A stretch of 64,000 nucleotides of DNA from Zygotorulaspora mrakii (Eukaryota; Ascomycota; Saccharomycetes; Saccharomycetales; Saccharomycetaceae): contig NC_050725.1 in assembly GCF_013402915.1 (NCBI RefSeq), forward strand, positions 868,001 to 932,000, read 5' to 3'. A program made the translations under genes and the position numbers. Below are positions 38,335 through 46,503 of the stretch, one piece after another. The number at the start of each line of letters is the position of its first letter. Position 1 is the stretch's first letter. The notes under the pieces were generated by a model, which saw nothing but the letters and a program-made list of their open reading frames with translations, did not search any database and was not told where the DNA came from.

Positions 38335-39108
38335 ATGAGTGTGCTTAACAAGATGTACCATTCCAAATTCGACGAAAATAGCGGGGAGCATCATTCCATA
38401 ACATATAGCAGGGGCGAGATCCAAGCTGTAAGTCACCTAGATGTTTTCAAGTTACGCAGTGTTAATTTAAAGGGTAAAAACTCGCAGGTGAAGCATGCTA
38501 ATCAGAAAGAGACCCTAAACTTGGCGACATTTCTGAGACAACCTGAAAAGGCTGTCACCAAATCATCAATGTGGCAAAAGTTTCAGCTAAAAAATCCTGA
38601 GGTCGAGCCTTTGGGTGATATAGAAACGCAGTTTATACCGGAATCACCGTCGTTGGAACACACTTTGGCAGCAACATCAGTCAATGCACCACCTTTGTTG
38701 AAGGAATTTGAAGAAAACTCATTGGATTTGTTAAACGTTTCCAAATTTGCGGATCGCTCATTCGATTGCCCACCATTTTTTCACGCTTATGACTACGAAA
38801 GTCGGTTGGATCCTGAAGATTATGGGTCAGTTTTGTTCAAGGCAATCTACGATGAGATAAGAGGAGAAAAACTAGTTTTTCAAAGAGAACTCGAGTATCA
38901 AGAATTGAGAGAATCAATTGGAAAAGTTGACTACATAATGTACTACATATTTGGGTCAGACAAAACGGGGTTTTTTGAGCTACAAAGAGAGCGTACTATG
39001 TTTCAAGAATCTACAATCCAGACTTACACGTCACCACTAAGGAATCCTGAACAAGAACATGTAGGTCTCTCCAGCGATCCTGATCAGATTGGTCCAGAAG
39101 ATATCTGA
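38335..39108 (+). CDS. ISC10: Isc10, meiosis-specific protein
   Basis: 257 residues (S. cerevisiae Isc10 has 267). No catalytic domain is visible. Conserved-looking parts include A-T-F-L-R-Q-P-E-K-A-V near residue 65 and an acidic and aromatic C-terminal half with Y-D-Y-E-S-R-L-D-P-E-D-Y-G. The call rests on position (between SLO1 and DMC1-side genes) and length. In S. cerevisiae Isc10 is needed for spore formation and acts on the meiotic MAP kinase Smk1 pathway. Paired Ndt80-type sites upstream fit middle-meiotic expression. Confidence 0.72.
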   Translation: MSVLNKMYHSKFDENSGEHHSITYSRGEIQAVSHLDVFKLRSVNLKGKNSQVKHANQKETLNLATFLRQPEKAVTKSSMWQKFQLKNPEVEPLGDIETQFIPESPSLEHTLAATSVNAPPLLKEFEENSLDLLNVSKFADRSFDCPPFFHAYDYESRLDPEDYGSVLFKAIYDEIRGEKLVFQRELEYQELRESIGKVDYIMYYIFGSDKTGFFELQRERTMFQESTIQTYTSPLRNPEQEHVGLSSDPDQIGPEDI

Positions 39109-39322
39109 AATAATTCCTTATTAAGAGGTCTTTAGCAAGTTGTCTATAATTATGCAGAATTTAACTCTCTTCCGTACTTACGTTTTGTTGTCCATTAACA
39201 ACTTAGTTGTATTTGATACGGGTTTTAACACTTTTTCGGATTCAAGGAGGTTCATGAAAACGAGACTAGTACACAATTCAAGACTAAAAAGACGAAATCA
39301 TAAAATAAACACAGTTGCAGCA

Positions 39323-40756
39323 ATGGGAGCCTTAGTTTCACTGCCTGTGACCCTTGGTGGCTCGTTTATTGCCTCAGGTTTAGGTGCATGTTGCTCAAAT
39401 ATCTGTTCGAAGACAGTGGCTTCATTGGGAACTTCGTCAATGGGAACTCGACTGTTATACGCAATGGGCTTGCTGCTCAATTCATTAGTATCCTGGGTAT
39501 CGATGTCGACTAATAAGTCCTTTTTGTGGCCTGGTGAGACCTGCGCCAGCACCGGAGAGTGTGGTTTCTTCACGGTTCATAGACTAAACTTTGCATTGGG
39601 ACTAATGCATTTAACGCTTGCTGCTGTCTTGTATGGCGTGAAATCGACCAAAGACGCTCGATCTAACCTGCAAAATTCATGGTGGAGTTTGAAGCTATTC
39701 CTATACCTCGGCTTAGTCATTCTCTCCTTCGCGCTTCCAAATTCCTTCTTTGTCAACTTTTCTAAGTGGGTATCTGTGCCTGCTGGCGCCATTTTCATTA
39801 TTGTGGGACTGATATTACTAGTAGATTTTGCTCATGAATGGGCAGAAACCTGTATTTTTCATGTTGAAAGTGATGATGAAAGCTCTCCCTTCTGGAGAAA
39901 GCTTCTTATAATTGGGACGAGCGCGATGTATGCTGCTTCTCTAGCTATGATCATTGCCATGTATGTGATATTCTGCCGCCAAAACTGTTCTATGAACCAG
40001 ACGGCTGTTACCATAAATTGCATTTTTATTGTATTGGTAACGGGGCTATCTATCCATCCAAGAATTCAAGAATCGAATCCAAAGTGTGGTCTAGCACAAA
40101 GTAGTATGGTAGCTGTTTATTGCACATATTTGATAATGAGTGCAATGACATCAGAACCTGATGACAAAAAATGTAATCCTCTGACTAGATCAAGCGGAAC
40201 ACGTAATGCGAGTGTTGTGTTAGGGTCACTTTTTACATTTGCAGCTATCGCTTATACGACAACCAGAGCTGCCGCGAATACTGCCTTGCAGGGTACAAAC
40301 GGAAACGGATCAATATATCTGGATGAAGATGTCGAGTACGCTGGAATGGGGAGACAGACACGAAATCAGTTACGTTACGAAGCGATTAGACAGGCAGTTG
40401 AGGAAGGTTCATTACCAGAAAGTGCCTTATACGATACATCATGGTTGGGGAGATCGTCACCAAGTATGAACGATAATGAAAATGACGATAATGCGAATGA
40501 TGACGAAATAATTGAAACAAAATACAATTATTCTCTATTTCATATCATATTCTTTATGGCGACACAATGGATTGCAATTCTGCTGACAATAAATGTTACT
40601 CAAGATGATGTCGGTAATTTCATTCCAGTCGGCAGAACATACTTTTACTCATGGGTTAAAATTGGCAGTTCCTGGTTATGTTACTGCTTATACTGTTGGA
40701 CAATACTTGCTCCCGTCCTAATGCCAGAACGATTTGAATTTGATAATTATTATTAG
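39323..40756 (+). CDS. TMS1: Serinc/TMS family membrane protein Tms1
   Basis: 477 residues from ATG 39323. The frame is open from a TTG at 39140, but the family begins M-G-A-x-x-S-L-P-V exactly at 39323 (S. cerevisiae 473 residues). Ten to eleven hydrophobic spans are separated by conserved loops: cysteine-rich A-C-C-S-N near 21, T-R-L-L-Y-A, F-F-x-V-H-R-x-N-F-A-L, S-G-T-R near 290, and R-Y-E-A-I-R-Q-A-V-E-E-G-S-L-P. The C-terminus ends R-F-E-F-D-N-Y-Y. Serinc proteins sit in vacuole/plasma membranes and probably scramble lipids; the yeast function is unclear. It converges on DMC1. Confidence 0.95.
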   Translation: MGALVSLPVTLGGSFIASGLGACCSNICSKTVASLGTSSMGTRLLYAMGLLLNSLVSWVSMSTNKSFLWPGETCASTGECGFFTVHRLNFALGLMHLTLAAVLYGVKSTKDARSNLQNSWWSLKLFLYLGLVILSFALPNSFFVNFSKWVSVPAGAIFIIVGLILLVDFAHEWAETCIFHVESDDESSPFWRKLLIIGTSAMYAASLAMIIAMYVIFCRQNCSMNQTAVTINCIFIVLVTGLSIHPRIQESNPKCGLAQSSMVAVYCTYLIMSAMTSEPDDKKCNPLTRSSGTRNASVVLGSLFTFAAIAYTTTRAAANTALQGTNGNGSIYLDEDVEYAGMGRQTRNQLRYEAIRQAVEEGSLPESALYDTSWLGRSSPSMNDNENDDNANDDEIIETKYNYSLFHIIFFMATQWIAILLTINVTQDDVGNFIPVGRTYFYSWVKIGSSWLCYCLYCWTILAPVLMPERFEFDNYY

Positions 40757-40939
40757 CATATATAAATATCAGAATTTTATGAGGAGAGGAAGTGTGCGAA
40801 CGTGGTAAAACCGGGGAGTGGAACACAAGTTGTAACAATATTTCAAACTAAAAAAGCTGTCAGAAAATAAATTGATTTTTAGCAATTAAACAATATGAAT
40901 ACTGTTTTTATGGTTCATGGTTCATAAAAGCTGACTGGA

Positions 40940-42010
40940 TTAATCCGTTGAGTCTGTAATGCCCTTTTCCCCAATAATATAAACGCATTCTTTTTCTGGC
41001 ATATCAGGAGAATCTTGAAGTTTTGCCACTCTTTCGTCACCACGACCTTTTCTGAGTAAGATACGGGTAGCTGAAGCATGTGCCAGTACATGCCCACCCA
41101 CAGGTTTTCTTCCATCCGCAGATGCAAAGAGTGCAGATGCTCCGGGATCTGATTGAACTTGATTTGTCATGAATACCGCAACATTAAATTCTTCAGATAG
41201 TCTATTCAGTTTAAAAAGGTGCTGATTTAGTCTCTGCTGGCGCTCATTCAATTCTCCTCTTCCAGTGTAGTCTACTCTAAAGTTTGCCATTATAGAATCA
41301 ACTATGATCAACCTATATTCACTGGAGCTTAACTCCTCCCCCAGCTGCTCTACCAATTCCATTTGATGTTCACTATTCAATGCTCTTGCATAGGATATAT
41401 TTTCAAGACAAGCTTCAGGATCAATCTCGTACCTGGCTGCAATCTGTTTGATTCTCTCTGGGCGGAAGGTACCCTCCGTGTCTATGTAGGCAACTTTGCC
41501 CTCGCCCCCTCCCATTTCTTTAGGAAGCTGTGCCGTGACACACAAAGTGTGTGCCATTTGCGTCTTGCCGCAGCGAAACTCTCCAAAAACTTCTGTAATA
41601 CTCATTGTCATTATGCCGCCTCCAAGTATGGAATCCAATTGCTTCGAGCCAGTCGAAAGTGCGAATACTCTCTGTCTGATATCTAACTGAACTGTGGCCG
41701 GAATGAAACCTACTTTAATTATTTTATTAGCAGCTTCTTTGATCTTTTCGACCTTAATCTCACTTAGACCCTTAATTTTTGCTAGGTTTCTTCTTGTAGT
41801 TGACAAGACAGTCTGCAATCACAACTTTGTTAGTAAGAAAACAATTTATAATTTTCTGGTATCTGAAAGAGGGCATACGTTGACAGTATGAATTCCACTT
41901 GTTTTGAGTTTCTGTAGATCTGAAGCGTTTATTCCGTGGTTTTGCAGTTCATCCACTCCTATAATATTTATTTTCGATTCGTTTTCTAGTACAACTTCAG
42001 TTGAAGACAT
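40940..42010 (-). CDS. DMC1: Meiotic recombinase Dmc1 (two exons)
   Basis: Exon 1 is 42010-41879 (44 codons) and exon 2 is 41812-40940. Together they give 334 residues, the same length as S. cerevisiae Dmc1. Exon 1 ends ...G-I-H-T-V-N and exon 2 continues T-V-L-S-T-T-R-R. The Walker A motif GEFRCGKT is at 121-128, followed by a Walker B of L-I-I-V-D-S. The protein ends ...G-E-K-G-I-T-D-S. Dmc1 coats single-stranded DNA and performs strand exchange between homologues in meiosis. S. cerevisiae DMC1 also has one intron near its 5' end. It is divergent from SPO71 and has a URS1 site upstream. Confidence 0.96.
41813..41878 (-). other. DMC1 intron, 66 nt
   Basis: On the minus strand the intron begins GTATGC at 41878. 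It contains a perfect TACTAAC branch site (plus-strand GTTAGTA, 41829-41835) and ends TTGCAG at 41813. GTATGC differs from the common GTATGT at the last base. Joining the exons keeps frame and restores the family sequence. Confidence 0.93.
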
Positions 42011-42702
42011 GGTTAACTTGCTTGCAATGTTGGATATGTCAACAATGTGTCGATGGTCAAATAACTGTTGCGTGTGTAAAAGACTATACATATACATCAT
42101 ATCTCTATAAGTATATAGGTATGTTTGTATATATACATATTTCCTCTCAGGCTGTGCTCTGGTTTGGCTTGGCGGCTAATCGAAAATTTACCCGGTCTTG
42201 ACTGCGAAAATACTCAAAATCACAGTATACTGCACTCATATAGATTTTTGGTCAAGTTGTACCATTAAACCTTCAAAAGCTTCAACTTTTTAGCTGCAAC
42301 TACTTCATTTACATGTATTACGCTAAAGAAAAGATTATCGCGTTCCAGCTTCTACAGAACTTATTGCGAATCTCTCTATTTGACGTTTCGAGAAGGATCT
42401 CGACATTCAGATCAGGTCAACAGTTTTATCAATCTAATAACTTCATGATCTTCGAATCAAACTCGATTTACTCAAGTCTAGAACTTTTTTTTCACATATT
42501 TTAAGTGCTGTCATCTGCGATCCACAACTTCGCATGTCGCTATTTGAACACAAAGATGTGTCAGAAAATGAAAATGCGGTAAAACACTGGAACATCACTA
42601 GGTTGAGGATTTGCGAAAGAGTATATAATAATAGAATTAACTGAAATTCGATCTAGGTGTGTGGGACTGAGTGAAAAGACTAGGAAAGGTCTTGACTGTA
42701 TT
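42011..42702. promoter_or_regulatory. DMC1/SPO71 shared meiotic promoter region
   Basis: 692 bp between two divergent meiotic genes. URS1 is at 42169-42179. GAACACAAAG at 42546-42555 has the CRCAAA core of an Ndt80 site, but with G at the next base. TATA-like runs lie at 42110-42140. Confidence 0.6.
42169..42179 (+). promoter_or_regulatory. URS1 (Ume6) element
   Basis: TTGGCGGCTAA matches the URS1 core GGCGGCTA. It lies 159 bp upstream of the DMC1 ATG. Ume6 at URS1 represses early meiotic genes in mitosis and activates them with Ime1; S. cerevisiae DMC1 is URS1-controlled. Confidence 0.8.
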
Positions 42703-45700
42703 ATGGTTCTTTCTTCTCGGAAAGTGCTTGAGATTATTTCTGATGAGGAGAAGTTTGTTCGCCATTCATGCCCAAATTACAAAAAAGATGCTGTAACATT
42801 GATTGATATTCCTAAAAACTCATTCACTGCCATTCGTTTACTGAATGCATCACCCGTCGAGATATCACTATCCTCGAAAGTTGTGTTAGTGGGTGGTGTG
42901 CCAGCTCTTTGGTATGATGAGCAGCGAGTAGGGTTTAGAAAATTCGTTTCAAGCATTGGATCGAGAAAGATAGATAGGGACACAAGAAAGCTAGATAACT
43001 ATGGATATCGCCTGATGTATAAAAAGGCAGGTTCACACACTTATGGGGAGGAACATGCTTCAAATAAACCAAGTACACCTGGTAGTTCGACGCGGACTGC
43101 CTATGGACCAAGCCCAAGGAGACAATTAAAGGAGACGAAAACTTTGGCAACAGAGCTACGAGTTGCTTCTCCCCACGGAAGTAAACCCATAGCGAAATTG
43201 CAAGAACTTCAACATAAAGTACGCCAGAGCAAGACAGTTCCTGTGCTTCCTACTCTCCAGAAGAAATCCGCACCAGAGAAAGTGAATTACAGGTACCCAT
43301 TAAGCACTAATCATGATCAAAGGAATGTCGATTACGAAAGTTCGGTTTTCGATGATTTCGAGTCATCTACAGATTTACAAAGTTCATTGAGACCTAGTAA
43401 TATTTCAATGAAAAGCTCCATGCATAGTTCGGAAAGAAAAGTCCCTATCATACATCCATTTAGAGAAAATTCCTGTAATAGATATGACTATGAAGACAAA
43501 CCATCTACGATTACAATGCAAGTCCCTGAATCGGGGATAGATTCTGCGTTGCAAGAGGGAGACTCCGTTTCTCCCTCTGTTTCAAATTATAAACTAGTTT
43601 CTCCCGAAGCTTCAGATGATACTGCCCGTCAGTCACAAAGTGGCCAAGAAATCTCCTCAATCGCAAAGAACCGTGCCATCACATTTGCCGATAAACGGGA
43701 TACGAATACTATAGTTTCTCACAGTCGAGTAGTTGGTTCTTATTCTTCCTTAGCTGTAAGGAAATTACCTCTTGTTCGTCTGAAAACCACAACTAACTCT
43801 AAAGTTTCTGAAGTGATGCGTGTATTGGATCCAAGTCCAGAAGAAACCGATTGCAGTCTGAACAAGAATGAGTTAGTCAAATTTACTGCGTCAAGGAGGC
43901 ACATAAAAAGGCATAAAGGGGTTTCTGGTAAAGTATTGAACAGGTTGAAAAAAGAAGCAGAGGAACTATCTCAGCTTTGCTATAGTCCTCATCATAATTT
44001 GGTTCAACGGCTAAGAAGTGGCGTGATTTTATTTGCAGGCAGAGTACTTGTAATGCAAAAGATTGCAGTTGATAGAAAAGAGCCTCTTTTGCACTTTTCA
44101 GAAGTAGAGCCAATTGATACACGAGTTGCTGAGAGGTGGAAGGAATATTTCGTCATTGTACGATCAACGAACTTATCTGAAAGGCCTGTTTTCATTCAGT
44201 TCTATAAAGGTGTGCATGCCCCCAAGAATTTAGACAAGGGCTTTAAGAGAAAGGCCAAATCAATGGATTTTTTTCTAGATATGCAGTGCAAGATTGATTT
44301 CTACAGTAATTTGGATAAGACAATATGTGTTCAAAAGCCCGATGACAAATATTCTGGGATGATCGCAGAAGGAAACGATCCAGATTTAGACTCTTTAAAT
44401 CCTTTGGCTTTTTATATTTTTCGATGCCGAACACTCCATGATTCAAGTAAATTATACGAGATGCTAAGGAAATACCTAGGAATTGCAACAATTCCAAAAG
44501 AACTGGTTATAAGAGTCCCTGACGCTGATATCTCTGTAGGATTGAAGTTCACAAAGGACATAGTGAATAAATTGTTCCAGCTGGAAGCAAATGAGTCAGA
44601 AAGATTAATTCTATCAATTCTTCGGAGAGGATACAAAGTATTTCAAAATCCTTTGATGAGATACATAAACATAGCAGTAGTACAGGAGCTAAAACAAAGT
44701 CATCGAGATGTTTTGAAGCAATGGGATAAGAGTAACGTAATATTAGGATGCTGTTTCAAGCGCTATGACTTATTACAGTGGTCGTCAGGAAGTCAAAATG
44801 CATTAATCGGAAATTCTTTAGCTCTTTGCAAATCACATCTTTTGGAATACAGATCATATACTCAAATACCGAGATTGGTAAAAGTGGGAGAGAAAAGCAT
44901 ACTTGTTGAGCCGACTGCTGTTGAGGGGTTTTTAATACAATTAACAAACAAATATGGAAAAGAAAAAACATCTCTGGGAAAGTTCTTTTTGCAGCCGTCT
45001 TTTCTATTTACCGTGGACAATCTACTTTTTTATATGAAATCGAATAGAGTCAGTGCTGATGTGCCTTTCGAAAAGCTGTTTCAAGGTTCCCAGAGTAAAA
45101 CTTCTCCTGATGAGACAAAACAAATGCTAATGAAGACTCCTAATGTGTGTGAACATGATCCTTATCCGCTTGATCTAAGTGGTCATATAAACTGGCTAAA
45201 AGACAAAATTGATGCTCGCACGTTTGAAGAAAACGATCTATTCGCTTTCAAGTCCTTTAATAGACGCGTGATACAGATTATGAAGGCCGAAGGAATGATT
45301 GACATGACAGAGATAGTAAATGTCTTTTATGAAACAGTCGCAAATGTGGAAGGTTGCGAGATTAAGTACCAGCTGTACAGTAAAGCAAAAAGAGCGTTTT
45401 GGCGGCACGCTAAAAATATTAAGGATGACACAAGCTACTTAGTTTGCGCCGTAACAGCAAATGGTCTCATTCTGAAATTATTGGCACCTAACAAGACTGT
45501 CTGCGAAGAATGGGTTACCAGGCTCCAAGGGTTGATAAAATACTGGAAAGGAAAGAGACACTCTGAATCTGAGAAAAGCAAAGCGCTTAAGATCAAAAAT
45601 TTCCGAAATTTAAAACTTGATGAAGAAGAGGAGTCAAACATCAATGGAAACACACCAAAATGGCTAACTGATCGTGGTGTTACAGATTCCACAATTTATA

Positions 45701-46332
45701 ATGCGAATGCGCTTTCAGGACTGCGACCCTCACTTCAAAAAGGCCTGCTTTACCAAAAGCCAAAAAAACACAGCATCTTTTCAAGGTATTTCGTTATACT
45801 AATTCCTGGATTTTTGACGTTTTATCATGCTTTTCATAGATCATCTTCGGGGGTTGCTAAGAATGTGCTTAATCACTCGCACTACTTGACTATTCCTCTA
45901 GAAGGCTGCTACATATATTCTGGCGCTACAACAGAACTTGATTTATTGAAGAGAGACCATACTTTTGATGAAATTAATCCCGGAAGCCATTCGTTACCAA
46001 GGTACTATAGCGACGGTTGGAGATCAACGGAGGACGAAACATCGAGGTGTTTTACGCTTTGGTTCGGTAAAAAACGCACCTTCCATACTGTAAAGAGGCG
46101 AAACGAGGTAGAGAGCAAAGATGGCGGGTTCCATCATGATGCTTCTGCGGATACGTCCAATAATGAAAAATTTAGACGAAATCCGTCTACATTAACGCTC
46201 ACAAAAAAACTAGGAGTCACTGGTAGATCGATGGTTTTCATGGCACGGTCTCGACAGGAAAGAGACCTGTGGGTCCTCTCTATTTATTACGAGCTGGAAC
46301 GACTAGCAAGAGTCAGTGCCGATTTCTTGTGA
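42703..46332 (+). CDS. SPO71: Spo71, prospore membrane PH-domain protein
   Basis: 1209 residues from ATG 42703; the frame upstream to 42661 starts with GTG. The first 400 residues are polar, with a conserved start (family-like V-L-S-S-R-K-V-L). Pleckstrin-homology-like stretches appear at about 450-600 (W-K-E-Y-F-V-I-V, F-I-Q-F-Y-K-G) and about 875-950. A third follows near 1020-1205 (R-Y-F-V-I-L-I-P-G-F-L-T-F-Y, ending R-Q-E-R-D-L-W-V-L). S. cerevisiae Spo71 (1245 residues) recruits Vps13 to the prospore membrane with Spo73 to drive membrane growth. Convergent with STE5, as in S. cerevisiae. Confidence 0.9.
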   Translation: MVLSSRKVLEIISDEEKFVRHSCPNYKKDAVTLIDIPKNSFTAIRLLNASPVEISLSSKVVLVGGVPALWYDEQRVGFRKFVSSIGSRKIDRDTRKLDNYGYRLMYKKAGSHTYGEEHASNKPSTPGSSTRTAYGPSPRRQLKETKTLATELRVASPHGSKPIAKLQELQHKVRQSKTVPVLPTLQKKSAPEKVNYRYPLSTNHDQRNVDYESSVFDDFESSTDLQSSLRPSNISMKSSMHSSERKVPIIHPFRENSCNRYDYEDKPSTITMQVPESGIDSALQEGDSVSPSVSNYKLVSPEASDDTARQSQSGQEISSIAKNRAITFADKRDTNTIVSHSRVVGSYSSLAVRKLPLVRLKTTTNSKVSEVMRVLDPSPEETDCSLNKNELVKFTASRRHIKRHKGVSGKVLNRLKKEAEELSQLCYSPHHNLVQRLRSGVILFAGRVLVMQKIAVDRKEPLLHFSEVEPIDTRVAERWKEYFVIVRSTNLSERPVFIQFYKGVHAPKNLDKGFKRKAKSMDFFLDMQCKIDFYSNLDKTICVQKPDDKYSGMIAEGNDPDLDSLNPLAFYIFRCRTLHDSSKLYEMLRKYLGIATIPKELVIRVPDADISVGLKFTKDIVNKLFQLEANESERLILSILRRGYKVFQNPLMRYINIAVVQELKQSHRDVLKQWDKSNVILGCCFKRYDLLQWSSGSQNALIGNSLALCKSHLLEYRSYTQIPRLVKVGEKSILVEPTAVEGFLIQLTNKYGKEKTSLGKFFLQPSFLFTVDNLLFYMKSNRVSADVPFEKLFQGSQSKTSPDETKQMLMKTPNVCEHDPYPLDLSGHINWLKDKIDARTFEENDLFAFKSFNRRVIQIMKAEGMIDMTEIVNVFYETVANVEGCEIKYQLYSKAKRAFWRHAKNIKDDTSYLVCAVTANGLILKLLAPNKTVCEEWVTRLQGLIKYWKGKRHSESEKSKALKIKNFRNLKLDEEEESNINGNTPKWLTDRGVTDSTIYNANALSGLRPSLQKGLLYQKPKKHSIFSRYFVILIPGFLTFYHAFHRSSSGVAKNVLNHSHYLTIPLEGCYIYSGATTELDLLKRDHTFDEINPGSHSLPRYYSDGWRSTEDETSRCFTLWFGKKRTFHTVKRRNEVESKDGGFHHDASADTSNNEKFRRNPSTLTLTKKLGVTGRSMVFMARSRQERDLWVLSIYYELERLARVSADFL

Positions 46333-46503
46333 CATAATACATAGAGTAAGCACACAATGATTATCCAGAAATTTAGGTCTTCAAGACATGTTTTTGGTTC
46401 TGCGATTAGTAATTGGATACAAGAAGGCATAATTGATCAAATATCAATGTTGCGAAGGATCTATCATTTTAGATATTATACAATTTCTTCAATTCACGTA
46501 TAA

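Noticed and set aside
42313..42504. 63-codon ORF between DMC1 and SPO71
   Set aside because: Within the promoter region, no similarity, and covers regulatory sequence.
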